The notes beneath the pieces were generated by a model that was not told where the DNA came from, did no database searches, and saw nothing but the letters and a program-made list of their open reading frames with translations. Made by a program: the position numbers and the translations under genes. From Derxia lacustris (GTDB lineage Bacteria > Pseudomonadota > Gammaproteobacteria > Burkholderiales > Burkholderiaceae_E): 55,136 bases of DNA. Shown piece by piece: positions 12,837 to 21,390 of the stretch. The number at the start of each line of letters is the position of its first letter. Within the stretch, counting starts at the first letter, position 1. The stretch covers positions 1-55,136 of the forward strand of contig NZ_MUHU01000027.1 in the NCBI RefSeq assembly GCF_002105195.1, read 5' to 3'.

Positions 12837-15740
12837 GTGTCTTATTTCGCGCCCTTTCGTCTTTCTCCCCTGGCATTGCTGATTGCCGCCGGTCTGGCGG
12901 CGATGCCGGTCGCGCAGGCGGCCGACGCTGCTTCGTCCGAACAACTCAAGGCCGCGCTCGACCGCGTGAATGCCGAGTCGCGCCGGCTTGAGGCCGAGGC
13001 TGCCCGGCTCACGCGCGAGTTGCAGGCGCGCGGCAGCGATGCCGGCGCGGCCACGGCGGGCGCGGTATCGGCCCAGGCCGCCGGCAGCGCCGAGGCCGCC
13101 GGCGCGGCCGGTGCTGCGGCAGGCGCGCCGGCTGCCGCCGGTGGCGATGCGCCCGCGCTCCAGGCCGTGACCGTGCGCGGCCGCAACCGGCTGGCCGCGC
13201 TCAAGGAGGTGCCGGCGTCCAGCTCGGTGGTGGCGGGCGAGGAGCTGGAGCGGCTCGGCGCCGATTCGATGCGCGACATCACCCGGCGCGCCGCCAATGT
13301 CACGCGGCAGAACAGCAGCAATGCGCGCAGCGCCGACCTGTCGATTCGCGGCATCGGCCGCAAGGGCTCGTCCGAGGCGCAGGACCCGAACGTGGTCATC
13401 ACGATCGACGGCGTGCCCTATGCCTATTCGGGCCTCGCGTCCTGGGACTTTGTCGACATCGATTCGGTGGAGGTGAAGCGCGGGCCGCAGGGCACGTTCG
13501 GCGGCAAGAACGCGAGCATCGGCGGGGTCAACATCACCACCCGCGCGCCGTCGTTCACGCCGAGCGCGGAGGGCTCGATCCGGCTCGGCCAGCGCGATGC
13601 GCTGTTTGCCACGGCGGCGCTCGGCGGCCCGGTCATCGACGATCTGCTGGCCTGGCGCGGCACCTTCTACATCAGCAAGCGGCGCGGCGAGTACTTCAAC
13701 ACCTACGACGCCGGCGACAGCAGCTACACCGACCGCAACAAGCTGTCGGGCAAGCTCCAGTTCCTGCTCCAGCCCAGCAGCGATTTCTCGGCGCGCTTCA
13801 TCGCCGACCTTCAGCCGCGCACCTTCCAGAACGACAACGGGCTCAACTTCTTCCACCGGCCGCCGGCCACCTATTCCAACGGCACGCCGGTCAATCTGGC
13901 CAACGATGCGGGCACGCGGCTGGGCCGGCGCTGGTTTGGCCAGCTGGGCAGCTACAGCTATGCGGGCGGCTATCTCAACTACGACACCGGCACCCAGAAC
14001 CAGGATGAGCAGCGCGCCTTGCAGACCGGCACGCGCGGCCTGTCGGCCCAGCTCAACTGGCAGCTGAGCGACAGCACAAAACTCACCTCGATCAGCGCCT
14101 GGCGCGATCTTTACTTCGACGCGCGCAACGACGAGGGCACGCCGTTCGACATCTCGACCCAGGGCGGCGGCGGCGTGCGCTATGCGCAGATCACGCAGGA
14201 ACTCAAGCTCACGTCGGCGCTCACCGACGATCTCGACGGCACGGCCGGGCTGTTCTTCATCCGCAACCGGCATTACGTCGATTCGAAGACCGGCTGGGGC
14301 TCGGATGCGGGCGCCTGGTTTGCCAACGCGGGCCAGTACTCGCGGCTCGATGCCGATGCGGCCGGGCGCTATCTGCTGACCAATTCGCTGGAGCGGCTGC
14401 GGCGCTCGGGCACGGCCACCAGCGTGAACAAGGCGCCGGCCATCTTCGGCAACCTCAAGTGGCAGGTCAGCGATCCGCTGACGCTCAATGTGGGCGGCCG
14501 TCTCACCTTCGAGAACCGGCGCGGCAGCAATTACGTGGGCATCGCCGACAACGGCTTTGCGCCGGAGCTGAATCCGTCCATCGCCAGCTCGGGCGTGGCG
14601 CTCGGCGGCTTCGACTCGTACTACAACTCGGGCACGTCGGCGGTCAGCGTGCTCGACGGCAGCGTGGTGAAGGCCGGCACGCCGGGCGCGGTGGTGGTGG
14701 CGCCGGGCACCTCGGCGCTGACCACCAGCACGCTCGGCGGCAGCCGGCTGGCGCAGGCCAATGCCCAGGCCAATGCGGCGGCGCTCAAGTACTTTGGCGT
14801 GGCCTCGTGGGCGGCGCTCAGCAATGCGCAAAAGCGCCAGCTGTACGACGCGCAATCGATCCGCAAGAGCCAGCTCGGCCTGCTCTACAACCGCGCCAAT
14901 GCCGAGCCCTTCCGCCAGACCCAGCGCACCTTCACCTTCAGCCCGAGCTGGAAGTTCAGCGAGGAGGTGACCGGCTATGTGAGCTATGCGCATGCCGAGA
15001 AGGCGGCGGTGGTGCAGTACCTCAACAACTTCTCGGCCACCACCAGGCCCGAGAAGTCGGACCAGTACGAGATCGGCCTCAAGTCGACGCTGCTCGACCG
15101 CACGCTGACGCTGGCGGCCGACGTGTTCCAGGCCAACATCCGCGACTACCAGCAGCAGGCCCAGGTGGTCGATGCCTACACCACGGCGCTCAACAACGAC
15201 GGCACCACCTACTACAGCGCGCTGACCGGCAATGCGCCCAAGGTGCGGGCGCGCGGGCTGGAGGTCGATGCCTTCTACAGCGGCATTCCGCGCACCACGC
15301 TGCGGCTGGCGGCGGCCTGGAACGATGCGCGCTACAAGGTGTTCACCAACTCGCCGCAGCCGCCCGAGAACGCCTACAGCGGCGCGCCGGCCTACCGCGA
15401 TCTGAGCGGCCGCACCTTGCCGGGCGCATCGAAGCTGTCGGCCAATTTCGGCATCGACTACCGCCAGCCGCTGGCCGGCGCCAACGAGCTGTTCGTCGAT
15501 ACCAACTACGCCTGGGTCAGCCGCTACAACAGCGACGTGACGCTGTCCGACTACGGCTGGATCGGCGCCTATGGCGTGACCGACGTGGGCATCGGCATCG
15601 GCCGGCGCGACCGCGCCTTCAACGTGACGCTGCTGGGCAAGAACATCTTCAACACCGAGGCCAAGGCCTACGGCTTCAACTCCGGCACGCTCGACACGAC
15701 GGCGCGCTGGATCGGGCTGGTGGTGAGCGGGAAGATCTGA
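12837..15740 (+). CDS. TonB-dependent outer-membrane receptor
   Basis: A 967-residue outer-membrane transporter. The GTG at 12837 is chosen because AAGGAG lies six bases upstream and the signal peptide (PLALLIAAGLAAMPVAQA) then starts close to the N-terminus; an in-frame ATG at 12795 lacks a ribosome site. After cleavage there is a short predicted coiled coil (LKAALDRVNAESRRLEAEAA) and an Ala/Gly-rich linker of about 45 residues. Next come a TonB-box-like LQAVTVRG, the plug domain (DLSIRGIGRKG, DIDSVEVKRGPQGTFGGKN) and a 22-strand-type barrel ending in TARWIGLVVSGKI. The last residue is Ile rather than the usual aromatic. It is transcribed alone. The substrate cannot be deduced; siderophore or plant/organic ligand uptake are both possible. 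Confidence 0.93.
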   Translation: MSYFAPFRLSPLALLIAAGLAAMPVAQAADAASSEQLKAALDRVNAESRRLEAEAARLTRELQARGSDAGAATAGAVSAQAAGSAEAAGAAGAAAGAPAAAGGDAPALQAVTVRGRNRLAALKEVPASSSVVAGEELERLGADSMRDITRRAANVTRQNSSNARSADLSIRGIGRKGSSEAQDPNVVITIDGVPYAYSGLASWDFVDIDSVEVKRGPQGTFGGKNASIGGVNITTRAPSFTPSAEGSIRLGQRDALFATAALGGPVIDDLLAWRGTFYISKRRGEYFNTYDAGDSSYTDRNKLSGKLQFLLQPSSDFSARFIADLQPRTFQNDNGLNFFHRPPATYSNGTPVNLANDAGTRLGRRWFGQLGSYSYAGGYLNYDTGTQNQDEQRALQTGTRGLSAQLNWQLSDSTKLTSISAWRDLYFDARNDEGTPFDISTQGGGGVRYAQITQELKLTSALTDDLDGTAGLFFIRNRHYVDSKTGWGSDAGAWFANAGQYSRLDADAAGRYLLTNSLERLRRSGTATSVNKAPAIFGNLKWQVSDPLTLNVGGRLTFENRRGSNYVGIADNGFAPELNPSIASSGVALGGFDSYYNSGTSAVSVLDGSVVKAGTPGAVVVAPGTSALTTSTLGGSRLAQANAQANAAALKYFGVASWAALSNAQKRQLYDAQSIRKSQLGLLYNRANAEPFRQTQRTFTFSPSWKFSEEVTGYVSYAHAEKAAVVQYLNNFSATTRPEKSDQYEIGLKSTLLDRTLTLAADVFQANIRDYQQQAQVVDAYTTALNNDGTTYYSALTGNAPKVRARGLEVDAFYSGIPRTTLRLAAAWNDARYKVFTNSPQPPENAYSGAPAYRDLSGRTLPGASKLSANFGIDYRQPLAGANELFVDTNYAWVSRYNSDVTLSDYGWIGAYGVTDVGIGIGRRDRAFNVTLLGKNIFNTEAKAYGFNSGTLDTTARWIGLVVSGKI

Positions 15741-15956
15741 CGGCGGCGGGCCGCTGCTGCCGGCGGTTGGTAGCGGCGGCATCGGCCGGCGGGCGGCGAC
15801 CGGTGGCAGCTGCATCGCCCGGCGGGCGGCGCGGTCCTTGATCGCAACGCGTTCCGCGCCGGCCGTGCTGCGCGGACAATGGCGCCAGCGCCTGCGCATC
15901 CGGCCGACTGGCCGGACCGCGCGGGCGTTTCCGTTTTCTTCAGGAAAGAACCCGCC

Positions 15957-16736
15957 ATGCCCCTGATCCTGACCCACATCGAAGCCGGCGTGCTGCGCAT
16001 CGTGCTCAACCGCCCCGAGAAGAAGAACGCGCTCACCGCCGCCATGTACGAGGAGCTGAACGAGGCCTTCGACCGTGCCGCCGCCGAGCCGGACGTGCGC
16101 GCCATCCTGTTCGCGGCCGAGGGCCAGGCCTTCTGCGCCGGCAACGATCTGGCCGATTTCCAGGCCAATCCGCCGCGCGGCAGCGAGGCGCCGGTGCTGC
16201 AATTCATCCGCAACCTGGCCTGCTGCCAGAAGCCGATGGTCGCGGCCGTGCGCGGCCCGGCGGTCGGCATCGGCACCACGCTGCTGCTGCACTGCGATCT
16301 GGTCTATGCCGCCGACGACGCGGTGTTCGCCACGCCGTTCGCGCGCCTGGGCCTGTGCCCCGAAGCCGCATCGAGCCTGCTGCTGCCGCGCATCGCCGGC
16401 TATCAGCGCGCCGCCGAAAAGCTGCTGCTCGGCGAACCCTTCGGCGTGGACGAGGCGCTGGAGATGGGCTTCGTCAACCGGCTGGTGCCGCCCGAGGAGC
16501 TGCTGCCCTATGCGCTGCGCCAGGCCGCCAAGCTGGTCGCGCTGCCGCCCGAGGCGGTGCGCGCCACGCGCGACTTGCTGCGCGGCATCAGCGGCAAGGG
16601 CACGGCCGGCAAGGCGCATGAAGCGCTGCTGGAGCGCATCGACGAGGAAGGCGCGCTGTTCGAGCGCCTGCTCGGCGAGCCGGCCGCGCGCGAGGCCATC
16701 GCGGCCTTTCTGGCCGGCCGCAAGCCGGGCGCCTGA
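15957..16736 (+). CDS. enoyl-CoA hydratase/isomerase family protein
   Basis: A 259-residue crotonase-fold enzyme. The CoA-binding and oxyanion-hole segments are FCAGNDLADF (residues 59-68) and RGPAVGIGTTLLLHCDLVYA. LGLCPEAASS carries the Glu typical of enoyl-CoA isomerase-like and PaaG/ECI-type members. It acts on acyl-CoA thioesters in the cytoplasm, probably in fatty-acid or aromatic-acid degradation. The ATG at 15957 has AGGAAAG eight bases upstream. It stands alone between the receptor gene and a strong terminator. Hydratase versus isomerase activity cannot be settled by reading. Confidence 0.9.
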   Translation: MPLILTHIEAGVLRIVLNRPEKKNALTAAMYEELNEAFDRAAAEPDVRAILFAAEGQAFCAGNDLADFQANPPRGSEAPVLQFIRNLACCQKPMVAAVRGPAVGIGTTLLLHCDLVYAADDAVFATPFARLGLCPEAASSLLLPRIAGYQRAAEKLLLGEPFGVDEALEMGFVNRLVPPEELLPYALRQAAKLVALPPEAVRATRDLLRGISGKGTAGKAHEALLERIDEEGALFERLLGEPAAREAIAAFLAGRKPGA

Positions 16737-16773
16737 ACCCCGCAGTTCCCGCGCGAATCCAAGCCTGCTCCGT

Positions 16774-16800
16774 GATGTGAAACGCGAAAGATTTCACATC
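16774..16800. other. inverted repeat GATGTGAAA / TTTCACATC
   Basis: A perfect 9-bp inverted repeat with a nine-base loop, 38 bases after the enoyl-CoA hydratase gene. Its core TGTGAAA is shared with the terminator stem at 16857-16892, so the two elements look related. It could be an attenuated terminator or a protein-binding palindrome. Confidence 0.5.
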
Positions 16801-16856
16801 GCGATGTAACGCTGACCGGAGTGCGCCGCGCGCCGGCTTGACCACGGCTCCGGATT

Positions 16857-16899
16857 GCCCTGTGAAATCGGTGAAAACCGATTTCACAGGGCATTTTTC
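16857..16899 (+). terminator. strong intrinsic terminator after the enoyl-CoA hydratase gene
   Basis: A perfect 16-bp stem (GCCCTGTGAAATCGGT paired with ACCGATTTCACAGGGC) with a GAAA tetraloop, followed by ATTTTT. It is 120 bases beyond the hydratase stop. The 16737-17146 gap holds this element, the related inverted repeat at 16774-16800 and the presumed promoter of the next gene, but no other gene. Confidence 0.88.
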
Positions 16900-17146
16900 T
16901 TATTCGTGTTCAGAAAAATTCCTAGTTAAAACAAGGACTTGATCTTGAACGTGTGTGCGCTAATGCCTTGTCGGGACAGGTCGCATCCATAGACTCGACT
17001 CATGCTGACCAACGCTGGCCGGTGGAGTCGCGCGGTCGCCAGATGGGTTGCCAGATGGCCTTGGCAGCTCTCGGGGAGCGGTTTCCGGTCCGGACGCCAA
17101 TTCTTCGAGCCAGCAGTCCTTCCTCTCGTCCTCCAGGAGCAGTGCA

Positions 17147-17653
17147 ATGCATCTCAGACATGTCGTCGCAGCCTTGGCGCTCGCGGCCGGCACGGCCGGC
17201 AGTGCGCAGGCACAGACCTACGACTACTACTTCCAGGCGCCAGTCCTCTCGTCCTTCAACAGCTTCGTCATCGGCAGCTTCACGCTCGGTAGCGGCACCT
17301 GGGACGTCACCGGCGAAATCCAGCCGCTGGTGTCCAGCGTGTCGGGCGGCGCCCATCCCACGACCTACTACTACCTGACCATCGGGAACCTCAGCGGCGG
17401 TCTCGACACCACCGTGGCCGACCTGGATGCGTCGGCCAACGGCTTCAGCTACTCCGGGCTGGGCGCCGGTACCTACAACGTGATCGCCAGCGGCACGCTC
17501 GGCTCGGCCGGTGGCGTACCCACGCTGCCCTACGGCACGGTCACGGCGCAGTTCTCGGCCGTCGCCACGCCCGAACCGGCGCCGATCGCGCTGGCCGGGC
17601 TGGGTGTCGCGGCGCTGTTCCTGCGTCGCCGCGCGAGCCGCGAGAAGCGCTGA
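17147..17653 (+). CDS. PEP-CTERM sorting-domain protein
   Basis: A 168-residue exported protein. An N-terminal signal peptide (VVAALALAAGTAGSAQAQ) is followed by a Gly/Ser/Thr/Tyr-rich beta-type body of about 115 residues. The C-terminal PEP-CTERM signal is ATPEPAPIALAGLGVAALF, then a basic RRRASREKR tail. Such proteins are cut and processed by exosortase and end up at the cell surface or in the matrix. No exosortase gene is in this window. GGAG at 17136-17139 supports the ATG at 17147. The gene is monocistronic, bounded by terminators on both sides. The body resembles no enzyme; a structural role is likely. Confidence 0.9.
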   Translation: MHLRHVVAALALAAGTAGSAQAQTYDYYFQAPVLSSFNSFVIGSFTLGSGTWDVTGEIQPLVSSVSGGAHPTTYYYLTIGNLSGGLDTTVADLDASANGFSYSGLGAGTYNVIASGTLGSAGGVPTLPYGTVTAQFSAVATPEPAPIALAGLGVAALFLRRRASREKR

Positions 17654-17713
17654 TCGCAAGGCTGCATTCGCCCCGGCTGGCGCCGGGTGCGGGCAGCAGA
17701 TCAACGCGGTATT

Positions 17714-17767
17714 CCGCCCGCAGCAAACTCCCGTCACGGCGGGAGGGCGCTGCGGGCGGTTTCGTTT
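17714..17767 (+). terminator. intrinsic terminator between convergent genes
   Basis: CCGCCCGCAGC (17714-17724) pairs with GCTGCGGGCGG (17749-17759), enclosing a second small GC-rich stem (CTCCCG/CGGGAG), and is followed by TTTCGTTTT. It ends the PEP-CTERM transcript. The minus-strand phosphatase gene stops eight bases further on. Confidence 0.8.
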
Positions 17768-17774
17768 TGAGGCG

Positions 17775-18617
17775 TCAGCTGGCGCTGGCGGCGGCGCGCG
17801 CCGGCTGCCAGACGAAGTCGCGCAGCAGGCAGAACAGCCCGATGACCGCCAGCAGCCGCAGCAGCGGCGTGGCCAGCGCATACGGCGGCCCGAGCCACAG
17901 CGCCCAGCCGCACACGCCTGCCAGCAGCAGCACGATGCAGTGATAGGGCCAGAAGCCCAGTCCGCCCTGCCAGCGCCGCAGCAGCCGCGCGGCGACCGCC
18001 GTGGCCAGCAACCCGAGCGCCGCGCCACCGAGCGTGTCGACCGGCCAGTGCGCACCGACCGCAACCCGGCTTAGCGCCACCAGCGCCGCCGCGCCCATCA
18101 GCAGCGCGCGCAGCCAGCGCTGGCGCACATGCCAGGCCAGCACCGCCGCCGTCACGAAGGCGGTGACGCTGTGACCCGACGGAAAACTCACGCGCTGATA
18201 CGGCGAGCCGACCAGCCGGAAGGCATCGGCGGCGAGCACGGCCGGCGGGCGCGGCAGGTTGATGACGGGCTTGAGCCCGTGCGTGAACAGCGTGGCGACC
18301 AGCGCCGCCACCACCGCAAACCACACCAGCTGCCGGAAGCGATGCGCGAACGGCGCCAGCAGCAGCAGCGCCGGCACGGTGTCGCCGCAATAGGTCAGCA
18401 GGCTGAGCGCGCGGTCGGACAGCGGCCGCGCCGCATCGTTGATGACATGGAAGCCGGCGTGATAGCCGGCACCGAGCGTGATGCCGCCGGCCAGCACGGC
18501 GCAGACCAGGGCCAGCGCGAGGGCTTCGCGCGCTGCACTGCCAGCCGCCCAGGCCGGCGGCAGCACGGCGCGGCGCGCTTCATGGCGGCTCGCAAGGGCG
18601 GCGAGGTAGGCGTTCAT
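17775..18617 (-). CDS. PAP2-family membrane phosphatase
   Basis: A 280-residue integral membrane phosphatase. The three PAP2 motifs are present: KPVINLPRP, SFPSGHS and SRVAVGAHWPVD, the last holding the catalytic His. Several hydrophobic segments surround them. Enzymes of this family remove phosphate from lipid phosphates such as undecaprenyl diphosphate or lipid A. Its ATG overlaps the stop of the ArnT-like gene (ATGA), so it is the last gene of a four-gene operon. In this setting it would recycle or dephosphorylate the lipid carrier, or trim the acceptor phosphate. Exact substrate unknown. Confidence 0.9.
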   Translation of the reverse strand: MNAYLAALASRHEARRAVLPPAWAAGSAAREALALALVCAVLAGGITLGAGYHAGFHVINDAARPLSDRALSLLTYCGDTVPALLLLAPFAHRFRQLVWFAVVAALVATLFTHGLKPVINLPRPPAVLAADAFRLVGSPYQRVSFPSGHSVTAFVTAAVLAWHVRQRWLRALLMGAAALVALSRVAVGAHWPVDTLGGAALGLLATAVAARLLRRWQGGLGFWPYHCIVLLLAGVCGWALWLGPPYALATPLLRLLAVIGLFCLLRDFVWQPARAAASAS

Positions 18618-20308
18618 TCGGCGGCGCGGGCGGGCGCGGCGGCGGGTGCTGCCAGCGCCGGCGCGGCGGTCGGTGCCGGCGCGGCATTGGCGTCGGCCGG
18701 TGCGGCGGGGAGGGCGGCCGGCGCATCCGCCTCGCGCCGCATCAGCAGCACGCCGCCTTGCCGGAACTCCTCGGCGAGCCGCGCCTGCGGGCCGAGATCG
18801 CGTTGCAGATCGGCGAGCCGATCGATGCGCAGGAAGGCCCATTCGCCCGGCGCGGGCAGCCGGGCCGGCGTGGCCGCGCCGCGATACACGCTGAAAGTGG
18901 GCAGCTTGGTCGCATAGCTCACCACCGTGGCGCCGGCGGCGCGCGCATGCAGCCCGGCCTGCCGCGTGGGCTGCTGCTGGCCGTTGGCGATCGCCGGCAC
19001 CAGCGCAAACCACACCGCCAGCTGCATCGCGATGCCGACCACCACCAGCCCGCTCAGCGGCGCAAACGCCCAGGCCGCAAAGCCCAGCACCAGCGCCGCC
19101 AGCGACACCGCCACATAGCCCGGCCCCACCGCATCGAGCGCGCCGGCCAGCACCGCCGCATCCCAGGTGTGATGCGTGTTGGCCGCCACCGTCGGCAGCC
19201 AGAGCGGCACGCTGGCAATCACCGCCAGCACGATCCAGCCCGGCAGCAGCAGCGCCAGCTTGCCGGGCAGCCGCAGCGCCTGCCGCCCGAACAGCACGAA
19301 CAGCGGCGTGCAGCCGTACAGCAGGTAATGCGGCAACTGGGTGGACGAGAACGAGAACAGCGCCAACACCACGGCAAACCAGCTCAGGCAGTAGCGGTCG
19401 AGCGCATCGCCGGCCAGCGCGCGGCGGAAGGCGCCCGGCAGCAGCGAAGTGAACGGCGCCACGATCAGCGGCAGCGTGACCACGTAGTACCAGAGGTGGC
19501 CGCCGTGGCCTTCCATCGTGCGGCTGTAGCGGTTGACGTTGTGGTCGAACAGGAAATGCCGGATGAAGTCGCCGTCGTCGGCAAGCCAGCAGGCCACGCC
19601 CCAGGGCAGCACCACCGCCAGCACCACCAGCCACGCGGCCCAGTCGAAGCCGGCGCGCAGCCACACGAAGGGCCGGCGCTCCCACAGCGCCCAGACCAGC
19701 CCGGCCAGCCCCGGCACGATGACCGCAATCGGTCCCTTGGCCAGCACGCCCAGGCCGATCCACAGCGCGGCGCGCAGCAGCGGCGCGCGCCGGCCGCTTT
19801 CAAAATGCCGCCACAAATCCAGCCCGGCGGCCGCCAGCAGCAGATTGAGGATGGCGTCGGCGGTGGCGGCATGGCCGATCAGCGCCGGGATCAGCCCGAG
19901 CGCCAGCGACGCCGCTGCCAGCCACGGCGCCTCGGGATAGGACTCGCGCTCGCGCACGAAGCCGAAGGTGATCCACATCCACAGCGTCGCCGCGATCATC
20001 GACGGCAGCCGGAACGCGAATTCATGCACGCCGAACAGGCTCACCGACAGGCCCTGCAACCAGTAGCTGAGTATCGGCTTGTCGTAGCGCGGCGCGCCGT
20101 CGAGCGTGGTGACGAGGAAGTTGCCGCTGCGCAGCATCTCCAGCGTGGCCTCGCTGAATGCGCCTTCGTCGAGGTCGAACAGCGGCTGCTGGCTGCTGCC
20201 GATCCAGAAGCCGGCAAGCGCAAACACCAGTAGCCCGATGAACACCGGCATGCGGCGCGGCAGGCTCGCGCCCAGGCCGCGCTCGGCGGTCGAGAAGATC
20301 GCGCTCAC
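18614..20308 (-). CDS. ArnT/PMT-type lipid-linked glycosyltransferase
   Basis: A 564-residue polytopic membrane protein of the GT39/GT83 (ArnT, protein mannosyltransferase-like) superfamily. The first periplasmic loop carries LFDLDEGAFSEATLEML with the acidic residues used by this family, followed by APRYDKPILSYWLQ and more than ten hydrophobic helices. It should move a sugar from an undecaprenyl-phosphate donor to lipid A or another acceptor on the outer face of the inner membrane. The GTG start at 20308 overlaps the stop of the GT2 gene (GTGA); an ATG at about residue 20 is an alternative. The last 45 residues are Ala/Pro-rich and unlike the family. The sugar is not predictable. Confidence 0.88.
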   Translation of the reverse strand: MSAIFSTAERGLGASLPRRMPVFIGLLVFALAGFWIGSSQQPLFDLDEGAFSEATLEMLRSGNFLVTTLDGAPRYDKPILSYWLQGLSVSLFGVHEFAFRLPSMIAATLWMWITFGFVRERESYPEAPWLAAASLALGLIPALIGHAATADAILNLLLAAAGLDLWRHFESGRRAPLLRAALWIGLGVLAKGPIAVIVPGLAGLVWALWERRPFVWLRAGFDWAAWLVVLAVVLPWGVACWLADDGDFIRHFLFDHNVNRYSRTMEGHGGHLWYYVVTLPLIVAPFTSLLPGAFRRALAGDALDRYCLSWFAVVLALFSFSSTQLPHYLLYGCTPLFVLFGRQALRLPGKLALLLPGWIVLAVIASVPLWLPTVAANTHHTWDAAVLAGALDAVGPGYVAVSLAALVLGFAAWAFAPLSGLVVVGIAMQLAVWFALVPAIANGQQQPTRQAGLHARAAGATVVSYATKLPTFSVYRGAATPARLPAPGEWAFLRIDRLADLQRDLGPQARLAEEFRQGGVLLMRREADAPAALPAAPADANAAPAPTAAPALAAPAAAPARAAE

Positions 20309-21390
20309 CGCAGCGACTCCGGCGCCGGGCTGGCTGCGGCAAGGCCGGCCGAGGCTGCGGCAGCATCGGCCGGCGCGGCCATGCCCGGCAGCACATGCCA
20401 GCCGCCGGCGCGCTCGCCGACCGGGCTCGCATCCGTCAGCGGCGTGGGCCGCGTGGGCTGGAACACGCGCGTCAGCATCTCGGCGACCAGCCCGGTGGTG
20501 ATGAACTGCGCCGCGAACATCAGCAGCAGCATCGCGGTGAAGAACATCGGCCGGCCGCCGATCGGCTCGCCGAGCACCAGCTTCACAAACGCCAGCCAGG
20601 TCATCATCGACCCGCCGACAAAGCCGAAGAACAGCCCCAGCCCGCCAAAGAAATGCCCCGGCCGGGCCTGGAAGCGCATGAAGAAGAACACCGTCAGCAG
20701 GTCGAGCACCACGCGGAAGGTGCGCGAGATGCCGTACTTGCTCTCGCCCACGGTGCGCGCGTGGTGGGCCACGTCGATCTCGCCGATGCGGCTCGGCGCG
20801 GTGACCATCGCCGCCCAGACCGGGATCAGCCGGTGCATCTCGCCGTAGAGGCGCACGCGCTTGATCATCGACGCGCGGTAGATCTTGAGCGAGCAGCCGT
20901 AGTCGCTGATGGTGATGCCGGTGATGCGGCCGATCAGCCGGTTGGCGATGCGCGACGGAATCTTGCGCAGCAGCAGCGCGTCCTTGCGGTTGGCGCGCCG
21001 GCCGCAGAGCAGGTCGAGCTTGCGGTCGATGAGGGCGCGAACCATCTTGGGGATGTCGGCCGGATCGTTCTGCAAGTCGCCGTCGAGGGTGGCGATGAGT
21101 TCGCCGCGCGCCGCGTCGATGCCGGCCTGCATGGCGGCGGTCTGGCCGAGGTTGCGCGCCAGCTCCAGCGGGCGCACATGGTCGCCCCAGCGTGCGCGCG
21201 CCTGTTCGGCCTCGGCCTGCGTCGCGTCGCGGCTGCCGTCGTTGACGAGGATCAGTTCCCACGGCCCGGCGTAATCGCCGAGGGCCGCATGCACGCGCTC
21301 CACCAGCGGCAGCACATTGCCGGCCTCGTGATAGAGCGGGATGACGATGGACAGCGCCGGCGCGGCTTGCCCGGTGACGGGTGAATTCAT
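20305..21390 (-). CDS. GT2 family glycosyltransferase (DPM1/ArnC-like)
   Basis: A 361-residue membrane-anchored GT-A enzyme. The catalytic core has ALSIVIPLYHEAGNVLPLVE, LILVNDGSRDAT and the donor-binding ATLDGDLQNDPADIP. GDLQND followed by two C-terminal transmembrane helices (residues about 235-310) is the pattern of polyisoprenyl-phosphate sugar synthases. It probably makes undecaprenyl-phosphate-sugar on the cytoplasmic face for the ArnT-like enzyme encoded next. A poorly conserved Ala/Pro-rich tail ends the protein. The ATG overlaps the preceding stop by four bases, keeping strict translational coupling. Confidence 0.92.
   Translation of the reverse strand: MNSPVTGQAAPALSIVIPLYHEAGNVLPLVERVHAALGDYAGPWELILVNDGSRDATQAEAEQARARWGDHVRPLELARNLGQTAAMQAGIDAARGELIATLDGDLQNDPADIPKMVRALIDRKLDLLCGRRANRKDALLLRKIPSRIANRLIGRITGITISDYGCSLKIYRASMIKRVRLYGEMHRLIPVWAAMVTAPSRIGEIDVAHHARTVGESKYGISRTFRVVLDLLTVFFFMRFQARPGHFFGGLGLFFGFVGGSMMTWLAFVKLVLGEPIGGRPMFFTAMLLLMFAAQFITTGLVAEMLTRVFQPTRPTPLTDASPVGERAGGWHVLPGMAAPADAAAASAGLAAASPAPESLR

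Noticed and set aside
12684..16619. A 1311-codon open frame on the minus strand opposite the TonB receptor and enoyl-CoA hydratase genes
   Set aside because: It is the antisense shadow of two well-supported genes in GC-rich DNA; its protein is Arg/Ala/Gly-rich without any domain.
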